A DNA stretch of 64,000 nucleotides, taken from assembly GCF_003852515.1 (NCBI RefSeq), contig NZ_QAJK01000026.1, positions 1 through 64,000 of the forward strand. Direction: 5' to 3'. The position numbers were made by a program, and so were the translations under genes. How positions within the stretch are numbered: the first letter of the stretch is position 1; every line of letters starts with the position of its first letter. This DNA is from Variovorax sp. KBW07 (lineage in GTDB: Bacteria > Pseudomonadota > Gammaproteobacteria > Burkholderiales > Burkholderiaceae_C). Below, piece by piece: positions 8,392 to 18,301 of this stretch. A model generated the notes under the pieces. That model made no database searches, was not told the origin of the DNA, and saw only the letters and a program-made list of their open reading frames with translations.

Positions 8392-10737
8392 ATGCAAGCC
8401 GCGCTCGCTCCGTCATCACCATCTTCCCCGCTCTTTCCGCATCCATCGTCCGCACCGGCTTCGGCCGATCCCTGGCAGGTGCTCGACGATCCGGCCGAAT
8501 GGCCGGCGTTCGGCCAAGTGGAAGAGGGCGATGCGGCCACGGGACGGTGGGCGTCGCAGGTCGCGGTCGAGGGCATGCATTGCGCTGCCTGCTCCGTCAC
8601 GCTCGAGGCTGCGTTGCTGAAGGTGCCCGGCGTACTCGACGCGCAGGTCAATGCCGCCAGCCGGCGGGCACGCGTGGTGTGGTCGGCCGCGGCCACCCGG
8701 CCGTCGCGCTGGTTCGCGGCTTCGGCGGCGGCCGGTTATCCGCTGCTTCCCGCTGGCAGCCATGAAGCCGGCGCGCAGCGTTCGCGCGAACTGCGCATGG
8801 CGCTGTGGCGCTGGCTGGTGTCGGGCTTCTGCATGATGCAGGTGATGATGTACGCCTACCCGGCCTACATCGCGAGGCCGGGCGACATGACGGACGACGC
8901 GGCACAGCTGCTGCGCTGGGCCTCGTGGATGCTCACGCTGCCCGTCGTGCTGTTCTCGTGCGGTCCCTTCTTTCGCAGCGCCTGGCGCGACCTGCGCGCG
9001 GGCCGCGTCGGCATGGACCTGCCTGTCGCCTTCGGCGTGCTCGTGACCTTTGCCGTCAGCAGCGCCGCCACCTTCGACACCCATGGGCCGCTCGGCCACG
9101 AGGTCTACTTCGACTCGCTGACGATGTTCGTCTTCTTCCTGCTCACCGGCCGCTGGCTGGAGGCGCGCCTGCGCGACCGCACCGCCGGTTCGCTCGAAGC
9201 GCTGATGAACCGGCTGCCCGACAGCATCGACCGCCTCGACCGTTCCACGCAAGACGGCGGCTGGACCCGCGTGGCCGTGCGTCGGCTCGCCGTGGGCGAC
9301 GTGGTGCGGGTGCGCCCCGGCGAGGCCTTTCCGGCCGATGGCGTGGTGATCGAAGGCGACACCAGTGCCGACGAAGCCCTGCTCACCGGCGAGTCCCGCC
9401 CCGTGCCGCGCCCTTGCGGCGACCGTGTGCTGGCCGGCAGTCACAACCTGTCGGCAATGGTGCAGGTGCGGATCGAATCGGTGGGCGAGGGCACGCGCTT
9501 CGCGCAGATCGTGCGGCTGATGGAAAGCGCCGCCTCGCGCAAGCCGCGGTTGGCACTGCTGGCGGACCGGGTGGCGCGGCCCTTCCTCGTCGCGGTGCTC
9601 GCATCGGCGGCGATGGCCGCGGTGTTCTGGTGGCCGACCGACCCGGGCAAGGCGCTGATGGTGGCGGTCGCGGTGCTGATCGTGACCTGCCCGTGCGCGC
9701 TCTCGCTTGCCACGCCGGCCGCCATGTTGGCCAGTGCAGGAGCACTGGCGCGCCGCGGCGTGCTGGCTTCCAACCTGCAGGCACTGGAGGCGCTGGCCTC
9801 GGTCGATACCGTGGTGTTCGACAAGACGGGCACGTTGACCGGCGACATTCCGCGCCTGGAGCGCATCTATTGCCGGCAGGGCTTGCGGCCCGGCGATGCG
9901 CTTGAAATGGCGGCGGCACTTGCCGCACATTCGCTGCATCCCGTGGCGCAGGCGCTGGTGAACGCGTGGAATGCGCAGTTCCGCTCGCCGCCCGCATGGA
10001 CCGTGGAACAGGCTGCTGAAAAGGCGGGCTTCGGACTCGAAGGCCTGATGCGCCGGGCACGGGCGAGCGCCGAAGCAGGCGAGTACGTGCGCCTGGGCTC
10101 GTCGGCCTTCTGCAAGGTGGCGCCGCTGGAGGTCGATGCGGTGCAGGTGCACCTGGCCGACGCGCGGGGGTGGGTCGCCAGCTTCGTGCTGGCCGAAGAG
10201 CTTCGTGCCGACGCGGCCGATGCGGTGGCGGCGCTGCGCGCGCAAGGCCTCACGGTGCGGCTGCTCTCGGGCGACCGGGACAGCACCGCGAAGGAGGTTG
10301 CCGCGCGCGCCGGCATCGGCTTCGCGCAGGGCGGCTGCACGCCCGAAGACAAGCTCGACGTGCTCTGGCGGCTGCAGGCCGAGGGGCGGCGAATCGCGAT
10401 GGTGGGCGACGGCCTGAATGACGGGCCTTCGCTGGCGCGCGCGAATGCTTCGTTCGCCTTCGGCCGCGCGGTGCCGCTGTCGCGCGCGCACGCCGATTTC
10501 GTCGTGCTGGGCGACAGGCTCGCCACCATTCCGGCGGCCATTGCGCAGGCCCGCAAGACGCTGCGGGTGGTGCGGCAGAACCTTTGCTGGGCCGCGGGCT
10601 ACAACGCGCTGTGCGTGCCGCTCGCCGTCGTGGGCTGGCTGCCTGCGTGGCTTGCCGGGCTCGGCATGGCCGCGAGCTCGCTGGTGGTGGTCTTGAATGC
10701 GGCGCGGCTGGCGGCCGTGGGCCAGGCGCGGCACTGA
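8392..10737 (+). CDS. ccoI: CcoI copper-transporting P1B-type ATPase for cbb3 oxidase assembly
   Basis: This 781-residue inner-membrane copper pump supplies copper for cbb3 oxidase maturation. It has a heavy-metal-associated domain with GMHCAAC at 61-67, about eight membrane helices, an actuator TGES near 331 and the CPC metal site at 433-435. The phosphorylated aspartate is D477 in DKTGTLTG, and GDGLND starts at 672. It heads the cco cluster, and its TGA overlaps the ccoS ATG by one base. A perfect FNR box lies 36 bp upstream. The predicted transcription start is at or next to the ATG, so the mRNA may be leaderless; I see no ribosome site. Confidence 0.95.
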   Translation: MQAALAPSSPSSPLFPHPSSAPASADPWQVLDDPAEWPAFGQVEEGDAATGRWASQVAVEGMHCAACSVTLEAALLKVPGVLDAQVNAASRRARVVWSAAATRPSRWFAASAAAGYPLLPAGSHEAGAQRSRELRMALWRWLVSGFCMMQVMMYAYPAYIARPGDMTDDAAQLLRWASWMLTLPVVLFSCGPFFRSAWRDLRAGRVGMDLPVAFGVLVTFAVSSAATFDTHGPLGHEVYFDSLTMFVFFLLTGRWLEARLRDRTAGSLEALMNRLPDSIDRLDRSTQDGGWTRVAVRRLAVGDVVRVRPGEAFPADGVVIEGDTSADEALLTGESRPVPRPCGDRVLAGSHNLSAMVQVRIESVGEGTRFAQIVRLMESAASRKPRLALLADRVARPFLVAVLASAAMAAVFWWPTDPGKALMVAVAVLIVTCPCALSLATPAAMLASAGALARRGVLASNLQALEALASVDTVVFDKTGTLTGDIPRLERIYCRQGLRPGDALEMAAALAAHSLHPVAQALVNAWNAQFRSPPAWTVEQAAEKAGFGLEGLMRRARASAEAGEYVRLGSSAFCKVAPLEVDAVQVHLADARGWVASFVLAEELRADAADAVAALRAQGLTVRLLSGDRDSTAKEVAARAGIGFAQGGCTPEDKLDVLWRLQAEGRRIAMVGDGLNDGPSLARANASFAFGRAVPLSRAHADFVVLGDRLATIPAAIAQARKTLRVVRQNLCWAAGYNALCVPLAVVGWLPAWLAGLGMAASSLVVVLNAARLAAVGQARH

Positions 10738-10874
10738 TGGACATTCTTTTCCTGCTCGTTCCGCTGTCGGTGGTGCTGGTGCTCGCGATCCTCGGCGGGC
10801 TCTGGTGGGCCATCGAGCGCGGCCAGTTCGAAGACGTCGAGGCCGAAGGCGACCGCATCCTGCGCGGCGATTGA
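10737..10874 (+). CDS. ccoS: CcoS cbb3 oxidase maturation protein
   Basis: A 45-residue protein with one N-terminal membrane helix ([20 protein letters not shown]) followed by [20 protein letters not shown], the conserved CcoS pattern. CcoS is needed to load heme and copper into CcoN. It overlaps the ccoI stop by one base (TGATG), so the two are translationally coupled. Its stop codon lies inside the ccoN FNR box. Confidence 0.92.
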   Translation: MDILFLLVPLSVVLVLAILGGLWWAIERGQFEDVEAEGDRILRGD

Positions 10875-10884
10875 TTTGCATCAA
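10871..10884. promoter_or_regulatory. FNR box of the ccoNOQP operon
   Basis: TTGATTTGCATCAA is an exact FNR consensus, centred about 62 bp before the ccoN ATG. It overlaps the stop codon of ccoS. The expected -10 position holds only a weak hexamer (GAAACT at 10907-10912). Confidence 0.88.
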
Positions 10885-10939
10885 CCCCGGGGAGAAGGGC
10901 GCAACGGAAACTGCCCGAAATTCTTTCAAGGGCACGACG

Positions 10940-12379
10940 ATGCAACAACCGAACCCTCCCGCCGCGGCCTACGACGACACCGTCGTGCGGCAGTTCGCTC
11001 TCATGTCCGTGGTCTGGGGTGTGGTCGGCATGCTGGTCGGCGTGGTCATCGCCTCGCAGCTGACGTGGCCCGAGCTCAACCTCGGCATTCCATGGCTCGG
11101 CTACGGGCGGCTCCGGCCGCTGCACACCAACGCGGTGATCTTCGCGTTCGGCGGCTGCGCGCTGATGGCCACGAGCTTCCACGTGGTGCAGCGCACCTGC
11201 CAGGTCCGCCTGTTCGCGCCCCGGCTCGCGACCTTCGTGTTCTGGGGCTGGCAGGCGGTGATCGTGGCGGCCGCCATCAGCCTGCCGATGGGCTACACCA
11301 GCGGCAAGGAATACGCCGAGCTCGAGTGGCCCATCGACATCCTCATCGCGGCGGTGTGGGTGGCCTACGCCATCGTGTTCTTCGGCACCATCGGCATGCG
11401 CCGCGTGCGCCACATCTACGTGGCGAACTGGTTCTTCGGCGCCTTCATCATCGCGGTGGCGCTGCTGCACATCGTCAACAGCGCCGCGATTCCCGCGGGC
11501 TGGATGAAGAGCTACTCGGCCTATGCCGGCGTGCAGGACGCGATGGTGCAGTGGTGGTACGGCCACAACGCGGTGGGCTTCTTCCTCACCGCGGGCTTCC
11601 TGGGAATGATGTACTACTACATCCCCAAGCAGGCTGGCCGGCCGGTGTATTCGTACCGCCTGTCCATCGTCCATTTCTGGGCGCTGATCTTCACCTACAT
11701 GTGGGCCGGCCCGCACCACCTGCACTACACGGCGCTGCCCGACTGGACGCAGTCGCTGGGCATGGTGTTCTCGCTGATCCTGCTGGCGCCCAGCTGGGGC
11801 GGAATGATCAACGGCGTCATGACGCTCTCGGGCGCCTGGCACAAGCTGCGCACCGACCCGATTCTTCGCTTCCTGATCGTCGCGCTGTCGTTCTACGGCA
11901 TGGCCACCTTCGAGGGCCCGATGATGTCCATCAAGACCGTCAACGCCCTGAGCCACTACACCGACTGGACCGTGGGCCACGTGCATGCCGGCGCGCTGGG
12001 CTGGGTGGGCTTCATCACCATGGGCTCGCTCTACTACCTGATCCCGCGCATGTACGGCCGCACCGAAATGCACAGCGTGAAGGCCATCGAAGTGCACTTC
12101 TGGGTGGCCACCGTCGGCATCGTTCTCTACATCGCGGCCATGTGGATCGCCGGCGTGATGCAGGGGCTGATGTGGCGCGCCGTCAACCCCGACGGCACGC
12201 TCACCTACACCTTCGTGGAGAGCGTGAAGGCCACCTTCCCGTTCTACGTGGTGCGCCTGATCGGCGGGGTGCTCTACCTGTCCGGGATGCTGGTGATGGC
12301 CTGGAACGTATGGATGACCGTTATCTCGGGCCACTCGGTGCGCGCCGAAATCCCGGGCCCCGCCATGGCCCACGCCTGA
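10940..12379 (+). CDS. ccoN: cbb3-type cytochrome c oxidase subunit I (CcoN)
   Basis: The 479-residue catalytic subunit reduces O2 at a high-affinity heme b3-CuB centre in the inner membrane. About twelve membrane helices are visible. The first heme-ligand histidine is in [13 protein letters not shown]. The [16 protein letters not shown] and AGPHHLHY segments give CuB and heme ligands, and [14 protein letters not shown] the last pair. The start at 10940 gives the usual family length. It is followed at 10 bp by ccoO, with transcription from the FNR box upstream. Confidence 0.96.
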   Translation: MQQPNPPAAAYDDTVVRQFALMSVVWGVVGMLVGVVIASQLTWPELNLGIPWLGYGRLRPLHTNAVIFAFGGCALMATSFHVVQRTCQVRLFAPRLATFVFWGWQAVIVAAAISLPMGYTSGKEYAELEWPIDILIAAVWVAYAIVFFGTIGMRRVRHIYVANWFFGAFIIAVALLHIVNSAAIPAGWMKSYSAYAGVQDAMVQWWYGHNAVGFFLTAGFLGMMYYYIPKQAGRPVYSYRLSIVHFWALIFTYMWAGPHHLHYTALPDWTQSLGMVFSLILLAPSWGGMINGVMTLSGAWHKLRTDPILRFLIVALSFYGMATFEGPMMSIKTVNALSHYTDWTVGHVHAGALGWVGFITMGSLYYLIPRMYGRTEMHSVKAIEVHFWVATVGIVLYIAAMWIAGVMQGLMWRAVNPDGTLTYTFVESVKATFPFYVVRLIGGVLYLSGMLVMAWNVWMTVISGHSVRAEIPGPAMAHA

Positions 12380-12389
12380 GGACCGAACG

Positions 12390-13025
12390 ATGAATTCGAA
12401 CAACAAGAACACCCCCTCCACCGGCTTCACCCACGAGAAGGTCGAGACCAACAACCTGTTGATGATCGTGCTGATCCTCGTGGTGGTGGCCATCGGCGGC
12501 CTTGTCGAGATCGTGCCGCTGTTCTTCCAGAAGTCGACCACCGAGGCGGTGCAGGGCGTCAAGCCGCTCACATCGCTTCAACTGGCCGGCCGCGACGTGT
12601 ACCTGCGCGAGGGTTGCTACAACTGCCACTCGCAGATGATCCGCCCCTTTCGCTCTGAGACGCTGCGCTACGGCCACTACTCGGTGGCTGGCGAGTTCGT
12701 GTACGACCACCCGTTCCAGTGGGGCAGCAAGCGCACCGGCCCCGACCTGCACCGCGTGGGCGGCAAGTACAGCGACGAGTGGCACCGCATTCACCTGAAC
12801 AATCCGCGCGACCTGGTGCCCGAGTCGAACATGCCGGCCTATTCATGGCTGGAGAAGACCCCGGTCGACGCCGCGGCCATGCCCGCCCACATGCGCGCGC
12901 TGCGCAGGGCCGGCGTGCCCTACACCGACGAAGAGATCGCCGGCGCCACCGAAGCGGTGAGCGGCAAGACAGAGATGGAGGCCACCGTGGCCTACCTGCA
13001 ATCGCTGGGCCTGGCGCTCAAGTAG
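12390..13025 (+). CDS. ccoO: cbb3-type cytochrome c oxidase subunit II (CcoO), mono-heme cytochrome c
   Basis: This 211-residue membrane-anchored cytochrome c has one N-terminal helix ([26 protein letters not shown]). The c-type heme motif CYNCH is at 76-80, and the family's [27 protein letters not shown] and PESNMPAY blocks follow. It passes electrons to CcoN. It lies directly between ccoN and ccoQ, and length and order are standard. Confidence 0.96.
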   Translation: MNSNNKNTPSTGFTHEKVETNNLLMIVLILVVVAIGGLVEIVPLFFQKSTTEAVQGVKPLTSLQLAGRDVYLREGCYNCHSQMIRPFRSETLRYGHYSVAGEFVYDHPFQWGSKRTGPDLHRVGGKYSDEWHRIHLNNPRDLVPESNMPAYSWLEKTPVDAAAMPAHMRALRRAGVPYTDEEIAGATEAVSGKTEMEATVAYLQSLGLALK

Positions 13026-13052
13026 TCGGAGTCGGGCGGAGACACACACACC

Positions 13053-13193
13053 ATGATCGACATCACCACCTTGCGCGTCGGCGCAACCGTTGCCTGCTTC
13101 ATCGTTTTCATCGGCATCGTCGCCTGGGCCTGCTCGCGCCGCAACGCGAAAGATTTCCAGGAAGCGGCCCTGCTGCCGTTCGAGCAGGACTGA
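13053..13193 (+). CDS. ccoQ: CcoQ small subunit of cbb3 oxidase
   Basis: A 46-residue single-helix protein (MIDITTLRVGATVACFIVFIGIVAWACS) with a charged tail (RRNAKDFQEAALLPFEQD) typical of CcoQ/FixQ, which stabilises CcoP in the complex. It sits between ccoO and ccoP in the usual order. There is no strong ribosome site, so coupling to ccoO is likely. Confidence 0.9.
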   Translation: MIDITTLRVGATVACFIVFIGIVAWACSRRNAKDFQEAALLPFEQD

Positions 13194-13206
13194 AGGAAGA
13201 ACCACG

Positions 13207-14121
13207 ATGAGCGACTTCATTCACCGTTTCTGGTCGGACTACGTGGCGATGCTTTCGCTGCTGAGTATCGTGGCCTGCGTGCTGCTGCTCTGGCTCACGG
13301 CGCGCAAGCGCGTGGCCTCGGACGCCGACAACACCACCGGCCACGTCTGGGACGAGGACCTGCGCGAAGCCAACAATCCGCTGCCCCTGTGGTGGGTCGG
13401 GCTGTTCGTGCTGACCATCGTCTTCGGGCTGGGCTACCTGGCCGTGTTTCCGGGGCTTGGCAGCTTCAAGGGCCAGTCGGGCTGGAGCTCGCGCGGCGAG
13501 TACGAGGCCGACGTGGCCAAGGCCACCCAAGCGCTGGCGCCCGTGTATGCGAAATACGAGGCCATGCCGGTCGAAGAAATCGCACGCGACCCGCAGGCCC
13601 GGGCCATCGGCGAGCGCCTCTTCATGAACAACTGCGCCCAGTGCCACGGCTCCGACGCCCGCGGCAGCAAGGGCTTTCCCAACCTGACCGACAAGGACTG
13701 GCTGCACGGCGGCACGCCCGAGAAAATCGTCGAGACCATCACCAAGGGCCGCATCGGCGTGATGCCGCCCATGGCCGCGGCGGTCGGCACGCCGGACGAC
13801 GTGAAGAACGTGGCCAACTACGCGCTGAGCCTGGCGGGCGAGCCGCACGATTCGTTGCGCGCCGGCCTCGGCAAATCGAAGTTCACGGCCTGCGCGGCGT
13901 GCCACGGTATCGGCGGCGTCGGCAACCAGGCCCTGGGCGCGCCCAACCTCAGCGACAAGATCTGGCTGCACGGCTACGGCGAAGCCGCCATCGTGCAGAT
14001 CATCAACAACGGCAAGCACAACGAGATGCCGGGGCAGGAGGGCCGCCTGACCGACGCGCAGATCCGCATGCTCGCGTCGTACGTCTGGGGCTTTTCCAAC
14101 ACGGCCGCGGCCACGCCGTGA
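13207..14121 (+). CDS. ccoP: cbb3-type cytochrome c oxidase subunit III (CcoP), di-heme cytochrome c
   Basis: A 304-residue electron-entry subunit. Two N-terminal membrane helices (about 13-30 and 57-79) precede two cytochrome c domains with heme motifs CAQCH at 143-147 and CAACH at 229-233. The conserved blocks HVWDEDLREANNPLPLWW and FPNLTDKDWLHGG are present. The start at 13207 has GGAAGA upstream and follows ccoQ by 13 bp. Confidence 0.96.
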   Translation: MSDFIHRFWSDYVAMLSLLSIVACVLLLWLTARKRVASDADNTTGHVWDEDLREANNPLPLWWVGLFVLTIVFGLGYLAVFPGLGSFKGQSGWSSRGEYEADVAKATQALAPVYAKYEAMPVEEIARDPQARAIGERLFMNNCAQCHGSDARGSKGFPNLTDKDWLHGGTPEKIVETITKGRIGVMPPMAAAVGTPDDVKNVANYALSLAGEPHDSLRAGLGKSKFTACAACHGIGGVGNQALGAPNLSDKIWLHGYGEAAIVQIINNGKHNEMPGQEGRLTDAQIRMLASYVWGFSNTAAATP

Positions 14122-14133
14122 CGCCATGACGCC

Positions 14134-15552
14134 ATGACCCGGAAGATCATTCCCATCGCCAGCGCGGGCAGCCCGCAGGCCGGCGCCGGCCTCTACGAAG
14201 CCACGAAGAAAATCTACCCGCGCACCGTGCGCGGCATGTTCGCCCGCTGGCGCTGGGCCATGGTGTTCCTGACGCAGCTGGTGTTCTACGGCCTGCCATG
14301 GGCGGAGTGGGGCGGGCGGCAGATGGTGCTGTTCGACCTGGCCGCGCGCCGCTTCTACATCTTCGGGCTGGTGCTGTACCCGCAAGACCTGATCTACCTG
14401 TCGGGCCTGCTGGTCGTCAGTGCGCTGGCGCTGTTTCTCTTCACCGCCGTGGCCGGACGGCTGTGGTGCGGCTTTGCCTGCCCGCAGACCGTGTACACAG
14501 AGATCTTCATGTGGGTCGAGCACAAGATAGAGGGCAACCGCACCGCGCGCATGCGGCTCGATGCCGAGCCGATGTCGCTCGAGAAACTGGTGAAGAAGTG
14601 GTTCAAGCACTTCGTCTGGATCGGCATTGCGATGTGGACCGGCTTCACCTTCGTGGGCTACTTCACGCCGGTGCGCGAGCTGGGCATGGCCTTTTTGCAG
14701 GCGCAGATGGGTTCGTGGGAAGTGTTCTGGGTTTTCTTCTACGGCTTTGCCACCTACGGCAATGCCGGCTTCATGCGCGAGCAGGTCTGCAAGTACATGT
14801 GCCCCTATGCACGCTTCCAGAGCGCCATGTTCGACCGCGACACGCTCATCGTCAGCTACGACCCGCAACGCGGCGAACCGCGCGCCCCGCGCCGCAAGGG
14901 CACGGACCCGCGCACGCTGGCACTGGGCGACTGCATCGATTGCGGCCTGTGCGTGCAGGTGTGCCCGACGGGCATCGACATCCGCAATGGCCTGCAGTAC
15001 GAATGCATCGGCTGCGGCCTGTGCGTCGATGCCTGCGACACCGTCATGCGCAAGATGGCCTACCCGCCGCGGCTGATCCGCTACGACACGCAGAACGGCA
15101 TGGAGGCCGGATGGTCGCGCCGGCAATTGCTGCGGCGCGTGCTGAGGCCGCGCGTGCTGGTCTACACGGCGCTCCTGGCGCTGCTGGTGGCGGGGCTGCT
15201 GGGCAGCCTGGTGGTGCGCACGCCGTTCAAGGTCGACGTGGTGCGCGACCGCGCCTCGCTGGCCCGCATTGCCGAGGGCGGACGGCTCGAGAACGTCTAC
15301 CGCCTGCAGATCATGAACGCCACCGAAAAGCCGCAGCGCTACCGCATCTCGGCCGATGGGCTGGAGGGCCTGAGCGTCTCGCCCGACGAGCCCGTGACAG
15401 TCGACGCGGCCCAGTCGCGCTGGGTCGCGGTGCGGCTGCAGGTGCCCTACGGCGCGGTGCCCGCCGGTTCGCACACGGTGCATTTCGGCATCCGCGAAGA
15501 GGGCGGCGAGGCGCAGGTTTCGGAGAAAGCGGCCTTTCTTGTGCCGCGCTGA
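14134..15552 (+). CDS. ccoG: CcoG cytochrome oxidase accessory ferredoxin (Cu-reducing)
   Basis: A 472-residue membrane iron-sulfur protein of the CcoG/RdxA/FixG family, which reduces copper during cbb3 assembly. It has several membrane helices and the membrane CxxxCP motif WCGFACPQTVYTE. Two [4Fe-4S] motifs begin at C267 (CIDCGLCVQVCP, then CIGCGLCVDACD), and a C-terminal Ig-like domain follows (about 375-470). It starts 12 bp after ccoP, in the conserved order. Confidence 0.95.
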   Translation: MTRKIIPIASAGSPQAGAGLYEATKKIYPRTVRGMFARWRWAMVFLTQLVFYGLPWAEWGGRQMVLFDLAARRFYIFGLVLYPQDLIYLSGLLVVSALALFLFTAVAGRLWCGFACPQTVYTEIFMWVEHKIEGNRTARMRLDAEPMSLEKLVKKWFKHFVWIGIAMWTGFTFVGYFTPVRELGMAFLQAQMGSWEVFWVFFYGFATYGNAGFMREQVCKYMCPYARFQSAMFDRDTLIVSYDPQRGEPRAPRRKGTDPRTLALGDCIDCGLCVQVCPTGIDIRNGLQYECIGCGLCVDACDTVMRKMAYPPRLIRYDTQNGMEAGWSRRQLLRRVLRPRVLVYTALLALLVAGLLGSLVVRTPFKVDVVRDRASLARIAEGGRLENVYRLQIMNATEKPQRYRISADGLEGLSVSPDEPVTVDAAQSRWVAVRLQVPYGAVPAGSHTVHFGIREEGGEAQVSEKAAFLVPR

Positions 15553-15561
15553 AAGGTGGAA

Positions 15562-15849
15562 ATGAACGCATCGGCGACGAACGAACAACCGGCGGACGCC
15601 TGGTGGCGCCATCCGCTGCTCTGGATGGTGATCGGCGGGCCCGCCGCCGTGGTGGTCGCGAGCTTCGTGACCTTCTGGCTGGCCTGGCGCAGCCCCGATG
15701 CGCTGGTGTCGGAAGACTATTACCGCGAAGGCGTGGAGATCAACAAGACGCTGGCCGCAAAGAAGCTGCTGCCCGCGCTGGCCGGGCGCAACCATGCGGC
15801 CACGCCGGTGGACGACGTGCCGCTGCCGGCACGGAAGGCTGCACCATGA
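15562..15849 (+). CDS. ccoH: CcoH/FixH-like cbb3 assembly protein
   Basis: A 95-residue protein with one membrane helix (PLLWMVIGGPAAVVVASFVTFWLAW) and the FixH signature SPDALVSEDYYREGVEINKTL. CcoH takes part in cbb3 complex assembly. It is shorter than CcoH of Pseudomonas because the periplasmic region is reduced. ATG at 15562 has AAGG upstream; a GTG at 15556 is the alternative. It overlaps the next gene by four bases (ATGA). Confidence 0.85.
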   Translation: MNASATNEQPADAWWRHPLLWMVIGGPAAVVVASFVTFWLAWRSPDALVSEDYYREGVEINKTLAAKKLLPALAGRNHAATPVDDVPLPARKAAP

Positions 15850-16151
15850 ACGGCCCGGGCGGCACAAGCGGCACAAGCGGCACAAGCGCCACAAGCGCCA
15901 CAAGCGGAACTCGCCAGATCGTCGGCGTGCTGTGGCCCTCGTTCCTGGTGGCCTGCGCCATGGAAATGCTGGTGTTCGCGCTGGTCGATCCGGTCAACGT
16001 GTACTGCGGCGCCGATGCGCTGGGCATGTCGCGGCAGGGCGCCTACACCACGGCCTTCTTCGTCTTCTGGCTGATGGCGGCGGCTTCGAGCGCGTGCACG
16101 GCATTGCTGGCCGCGCCATCCGATGCCGAACGCCGCAACGCCGTCTTGTGA
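15846..16151 (+). CDS. Small two-helix membrane protein of the cco cluster, function unknown
   Basis: A 101-residue protein with a repetitive N-terminus (three Gly-Thr-Ser then two Ala-Thr-Ser units) and two hydrophobic helices (VGVLWPSFLVACAMEMLVFALV and GAYTTAFFVFWLMAAASSACTALL). I do not recognise a named family. It is translationally coupled to ccoH by an ATGA overlap and followed by hemN, so a role in cbb3 assembly or the membrane environment is plausible. Confidence 0.75.
   Translation: MNGPGGTSGTSGTSATSATSGTRQIVGVLWPSFLVACAMEMLVFALVDPVNVYCGADALGMSRQGAYTTAFFVFWLMAAASSACTALLAAPSDAERRNAVL
15861..15905. repeat. Five-unit 9-bp tandem repeat inside a coding region
   Basis: Three copies of GGCACAAGC are followed by two of GCCACAAGC. 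The repeat stays in frame and codes for (Gly-Thr-Ser)3(Ala-Thr-Ser)2. The unit is a multiple of three, so copy-number change would alter only the length of the N-terminal tail. Confidence 0.9.
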
Positions 16152-16162
16152 GTACCCGCGTC

Positions 16163-17578
16163 ATGAACCTTCCCGCTCTTGCTCCACAACCCACGCAAGC
16201 TGTACCAGCCACGCTCCCCATCGAACTGCTGCGCCAGTTCGACGTTCCCGGTCCGCGCTACACCTCCTACCCCACCGCCGACCGCTTCGTCGAAGCCTTC
16301 GGCGCAGACGACTACGCACAGGCACTGCAACGGCGCCGCGCGTCCGGTGCGCAGGCGCCGCCGCTGTCGCTCTACGTGCACATTCCGTTCTGCGAGTCGC
16401 TGTGCTACTACTGCGCCTGCAACAAGATCGTCACGCGGCACCGCGAACGGGGCCGGCAGTACCTGGCGTACCTCGCGCGCGAAGTAGAGCTGCAGGTCGC
16501 GCAACTGGGGCACAGCACCACCGTCGCCCAGTTGCACCTGGGCGGCGGCTCGCCCACTTTTCTCGACGACGCGGAACTGGGCGAGCTCATGGTGATGCTG
16601 TATCGCTCCTTCGCCTTCGTGCCCGGCGGCGAGCGTTCCATCGAAATCGATCCACGCACGGTCGATGCGCGGCGGCTCGCCAATCTGTTCGCGCTGGGCT
16701 TCAACCGCCTGAGTTTCGGCGTGCAGGACTTCGACCCCGCCGTGCAGCAGGCGGTGCACCGCATCCAGCCCGCGTCGCAGGTGTTCGCGCTGATGGCGTC
16801 GGCCCGCGCGCTCGGTTTCGAGTCGATCAATGTCGACCTGATCTACGGGCTTCCGCGGCAGAACGACGCCTCTTTCGACCGCACGCTGTCGCAGATTCGC
16901 GACCTGCGGCCCGACCGCATCGCGCTCTACGCCTACGCGCACCTGCCCGAGCGCTTCAAGCCGCAGCGGCGCATCGCGGCCGACGAGCTGCCCGATGCGG
17001 CGGCGCGCGTGCGCATGCTCGCCGCCGCCATTGCGCAGCTCACCGAAGCGGGCTACGTGTACATCGGCATGGACCATTTCGCGCTGCCCGACGATCCGCT
17101 GGCGGTTGCCAAGAGGGAAGGGCGGCTGCACCGCGACTTCCAGGGCTACGGCGTGCGGCCCGAAGGCGACCTGCTCGCGCTCGGCGTGTCGGGCATCGGC
17201 CGCGTGGGCGACACCTACAGCCAGAACGCCAAGACGCTCGAAGACTATTGCGACCACCTCGACCAGGGGCGCCTGCCGGTGGTCCGGGGCCTTGCGCTGT
17301 CGCGCGACGACCTGCTGCGGCGCGCGGTGATCATGGCGCTGATGTGCCGGGGCCGCGTCGATTTCAACGCCATGGGCGAAGCCCACGCAGTCGATTTTCG
17401 GCGCTGCTTCACGACCGAATTCGCCGCGCTCGGGCCGTTGGTGGCGCAAGGCCTGGTGCGGCTGAGCGACCACGACCTGGCGGTGACCGAGCAGGGGTGG
17501 TTTCTGGTGCGCGCCGTGGCGATGGTTTTCGACCGCCATTGCCACGCGAACCGCGCGCGCTTTTCGAGGGTGGTCTGA
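16163..17578 (+). CDS. hemN: Oxygen-independent coproporphyrinogen III dehydrogenase
   Basis: A 471-residue radical-SAM enzyme that converts coproporphyrinogen III to protoporphyrinogen IX without oxygen, for heme supply in low-oxygen growth. The cluster motif is at C77, C81 and C84 (PFCESLCYYCAC), after GPRYTSYPTA and YVHIPFC. The GGGSPTFL SAM-binding motif and LSFGVQDFDPAVQQAVHR are also present. The start ATG 16163 follows the preceding gene by 11 bp; a GTG at 16148 is an alternative. Grouping with cbb3 genes is typical. Confidence 0.95.
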   Translation: MNLPALAPQPTQAVPATLPIELLRQFDVPGPRYTSYPTADRFVEAFGADDYAQALQRRRASGAQAPPLSLYVHIPFCESLCYYCACNKIVTRHRERGRQYLAYLAREVELQVAQLGHSTTVAQLHLGGGSPTFLDDAELGELMVMLYRSFAFVPGGERSIEIDPRTVDARRLANLFALGFNRLSFGVQDFDPAVQQAVHRIQPASQVFALMASARALGFESINVDLIYGLPRQNDASFDRTLSQIRDLRPDRIALYAYAHLPERFKPQRRIAADELPDAAARVRMLAAAIAQLTEAGYVYIGMDHFALPDDPLAVAKREGRLHRDFQGYGVRPEGDLLALGVSGIGRVGDTYSQNAKTLEDYCDHLDQGRLPVVRGLALSRDDLLRRAVIMALMCRGRVDFNAMGEAHAVDFRRCFTTEFAALGPLVAQGLVRLSDHDLAVTEQGWFLVRAVAMVFDRHCHANRARFSRVV

Positions 17579-17580
17579 GC

Positions 17581-18282
17581 ATGCAGCTCGCGCTCGTCGG
17601 CGCCGCGCTGGTGATGGGCCTTGCCGGCGGGCCGCATTGCCTGGCGATGTGCGGTGCCACGTCGGCGGCAGTGATACGGATCGTGCCGCTTGCTCCGGCG
17701 GGGCACGGCGCCATGCGGACAGCAGCGGCGCCCGCGGCATTTCATCTCGGCCGCATCGCGAGCTATGCGGTGGCCGGCGCCATCGCCGCCGCGAGTGTCG
17801 ACAGCCTGGCGCAGGCCAGCACGCACGTGGCGGCGCTGCGGCCGTTGTGGGTGCTGCTGCATGTCTTCGTGTTCGCCTGGGGCGCGATGCTGGCCGTGAC
17901 GGGGCGGCAGCCGCTGTGGGCACAACGCATCGGCCGCAGCCTCGAAGCGCGTCTTCGTCCGCTCGCCGGTGGCTCCTGGCTGGGCGTGCTGGCCACCGGC
18001 ATGCTGTGGGTCGCCTTGCCTTGCGGCCTTCTCTATTCGGCGCTGATGCTGGCCGGCCTGGGCAACGGGCCGTTGCAGGGCGCGGGGCTGATGGCGCTGT
18101 TTGCGCTCGGAAGCGGCCTCTCGTTGTTGCTGGGCCCCTGGCTCTGGCGGCGGCTTCGCGGGAGCGGCGGCGGTACGCGACAGGCATGGGGCGCGCGGCT
18201 GGCTGGCGCGCTGCTGGCGACCGTCGCGGCGCAGGCCCTGTGGTTCGATCTCGTTCGCCAGATCGACGCCTGGTGCCGCTGA
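17581..18282 (+). CDS. TauE/SafE- or DsbD-like membrane protein (COG2836 type)
   Basis: A 233-residue protein with about six membrane helices. It carries GGPHCLAMCGA at 16-26 and a second motif ALPCGLLYSA near 145; paired cysteine motifs of this kind mark the COG2836 proteins often found beside ccoGHIS. A role in metal or thiol transfer during cytochrome oxidase assembly is inferred from context. It begins two bases after the hemN stop. Confidence 0.75.
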   Translation: MQLALVGAALVMGLAGGPHCLAMCGATSAAVIRIVPLAPAGHGAMRTAAAPAAFHLGRIASYAVAGAIAAASVDSLAQASTHVAALRPLWVLLHVFVFAWGAMLAVTGRQPLWAQRIGRSLEARLRPLAGGSWLGVLATGMLWVALPCGLLYSALMLAGLGNGPLQGAGLMALFALGSGLSLLLGPWLWRRLRGSGGGTRQAWGARLAGALLATVAAQALWFDLVRQIDAWCR

Positions 18283-18284
18283 GC

Positions 18285-18297
18285 CGGGCGGCGCCCG
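18285..18297. terminator. Weak hairpin between convergent genes
   Basis: CGGGC-GGC-GCCCG forms a 5-bp G/C stem in the 19-bp gap between the convergent TauE-like and OTC-like genes. There is no T-run, so it is only a possible terminator. Confidence 0.3.
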
Positions 18298-18301
18298 TGG
18301 T

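Noticed and set aside
9241-9270. CGCAAGACG in ccoI
   Set aside because: Inside a coding sequence and with no -10 at 17 bp; chance match.
15861-15905. Phase-variable microsatellite
   Set aside because: The unit is 9 bp, so copy change cannot shift the frame; only tail length would vary.
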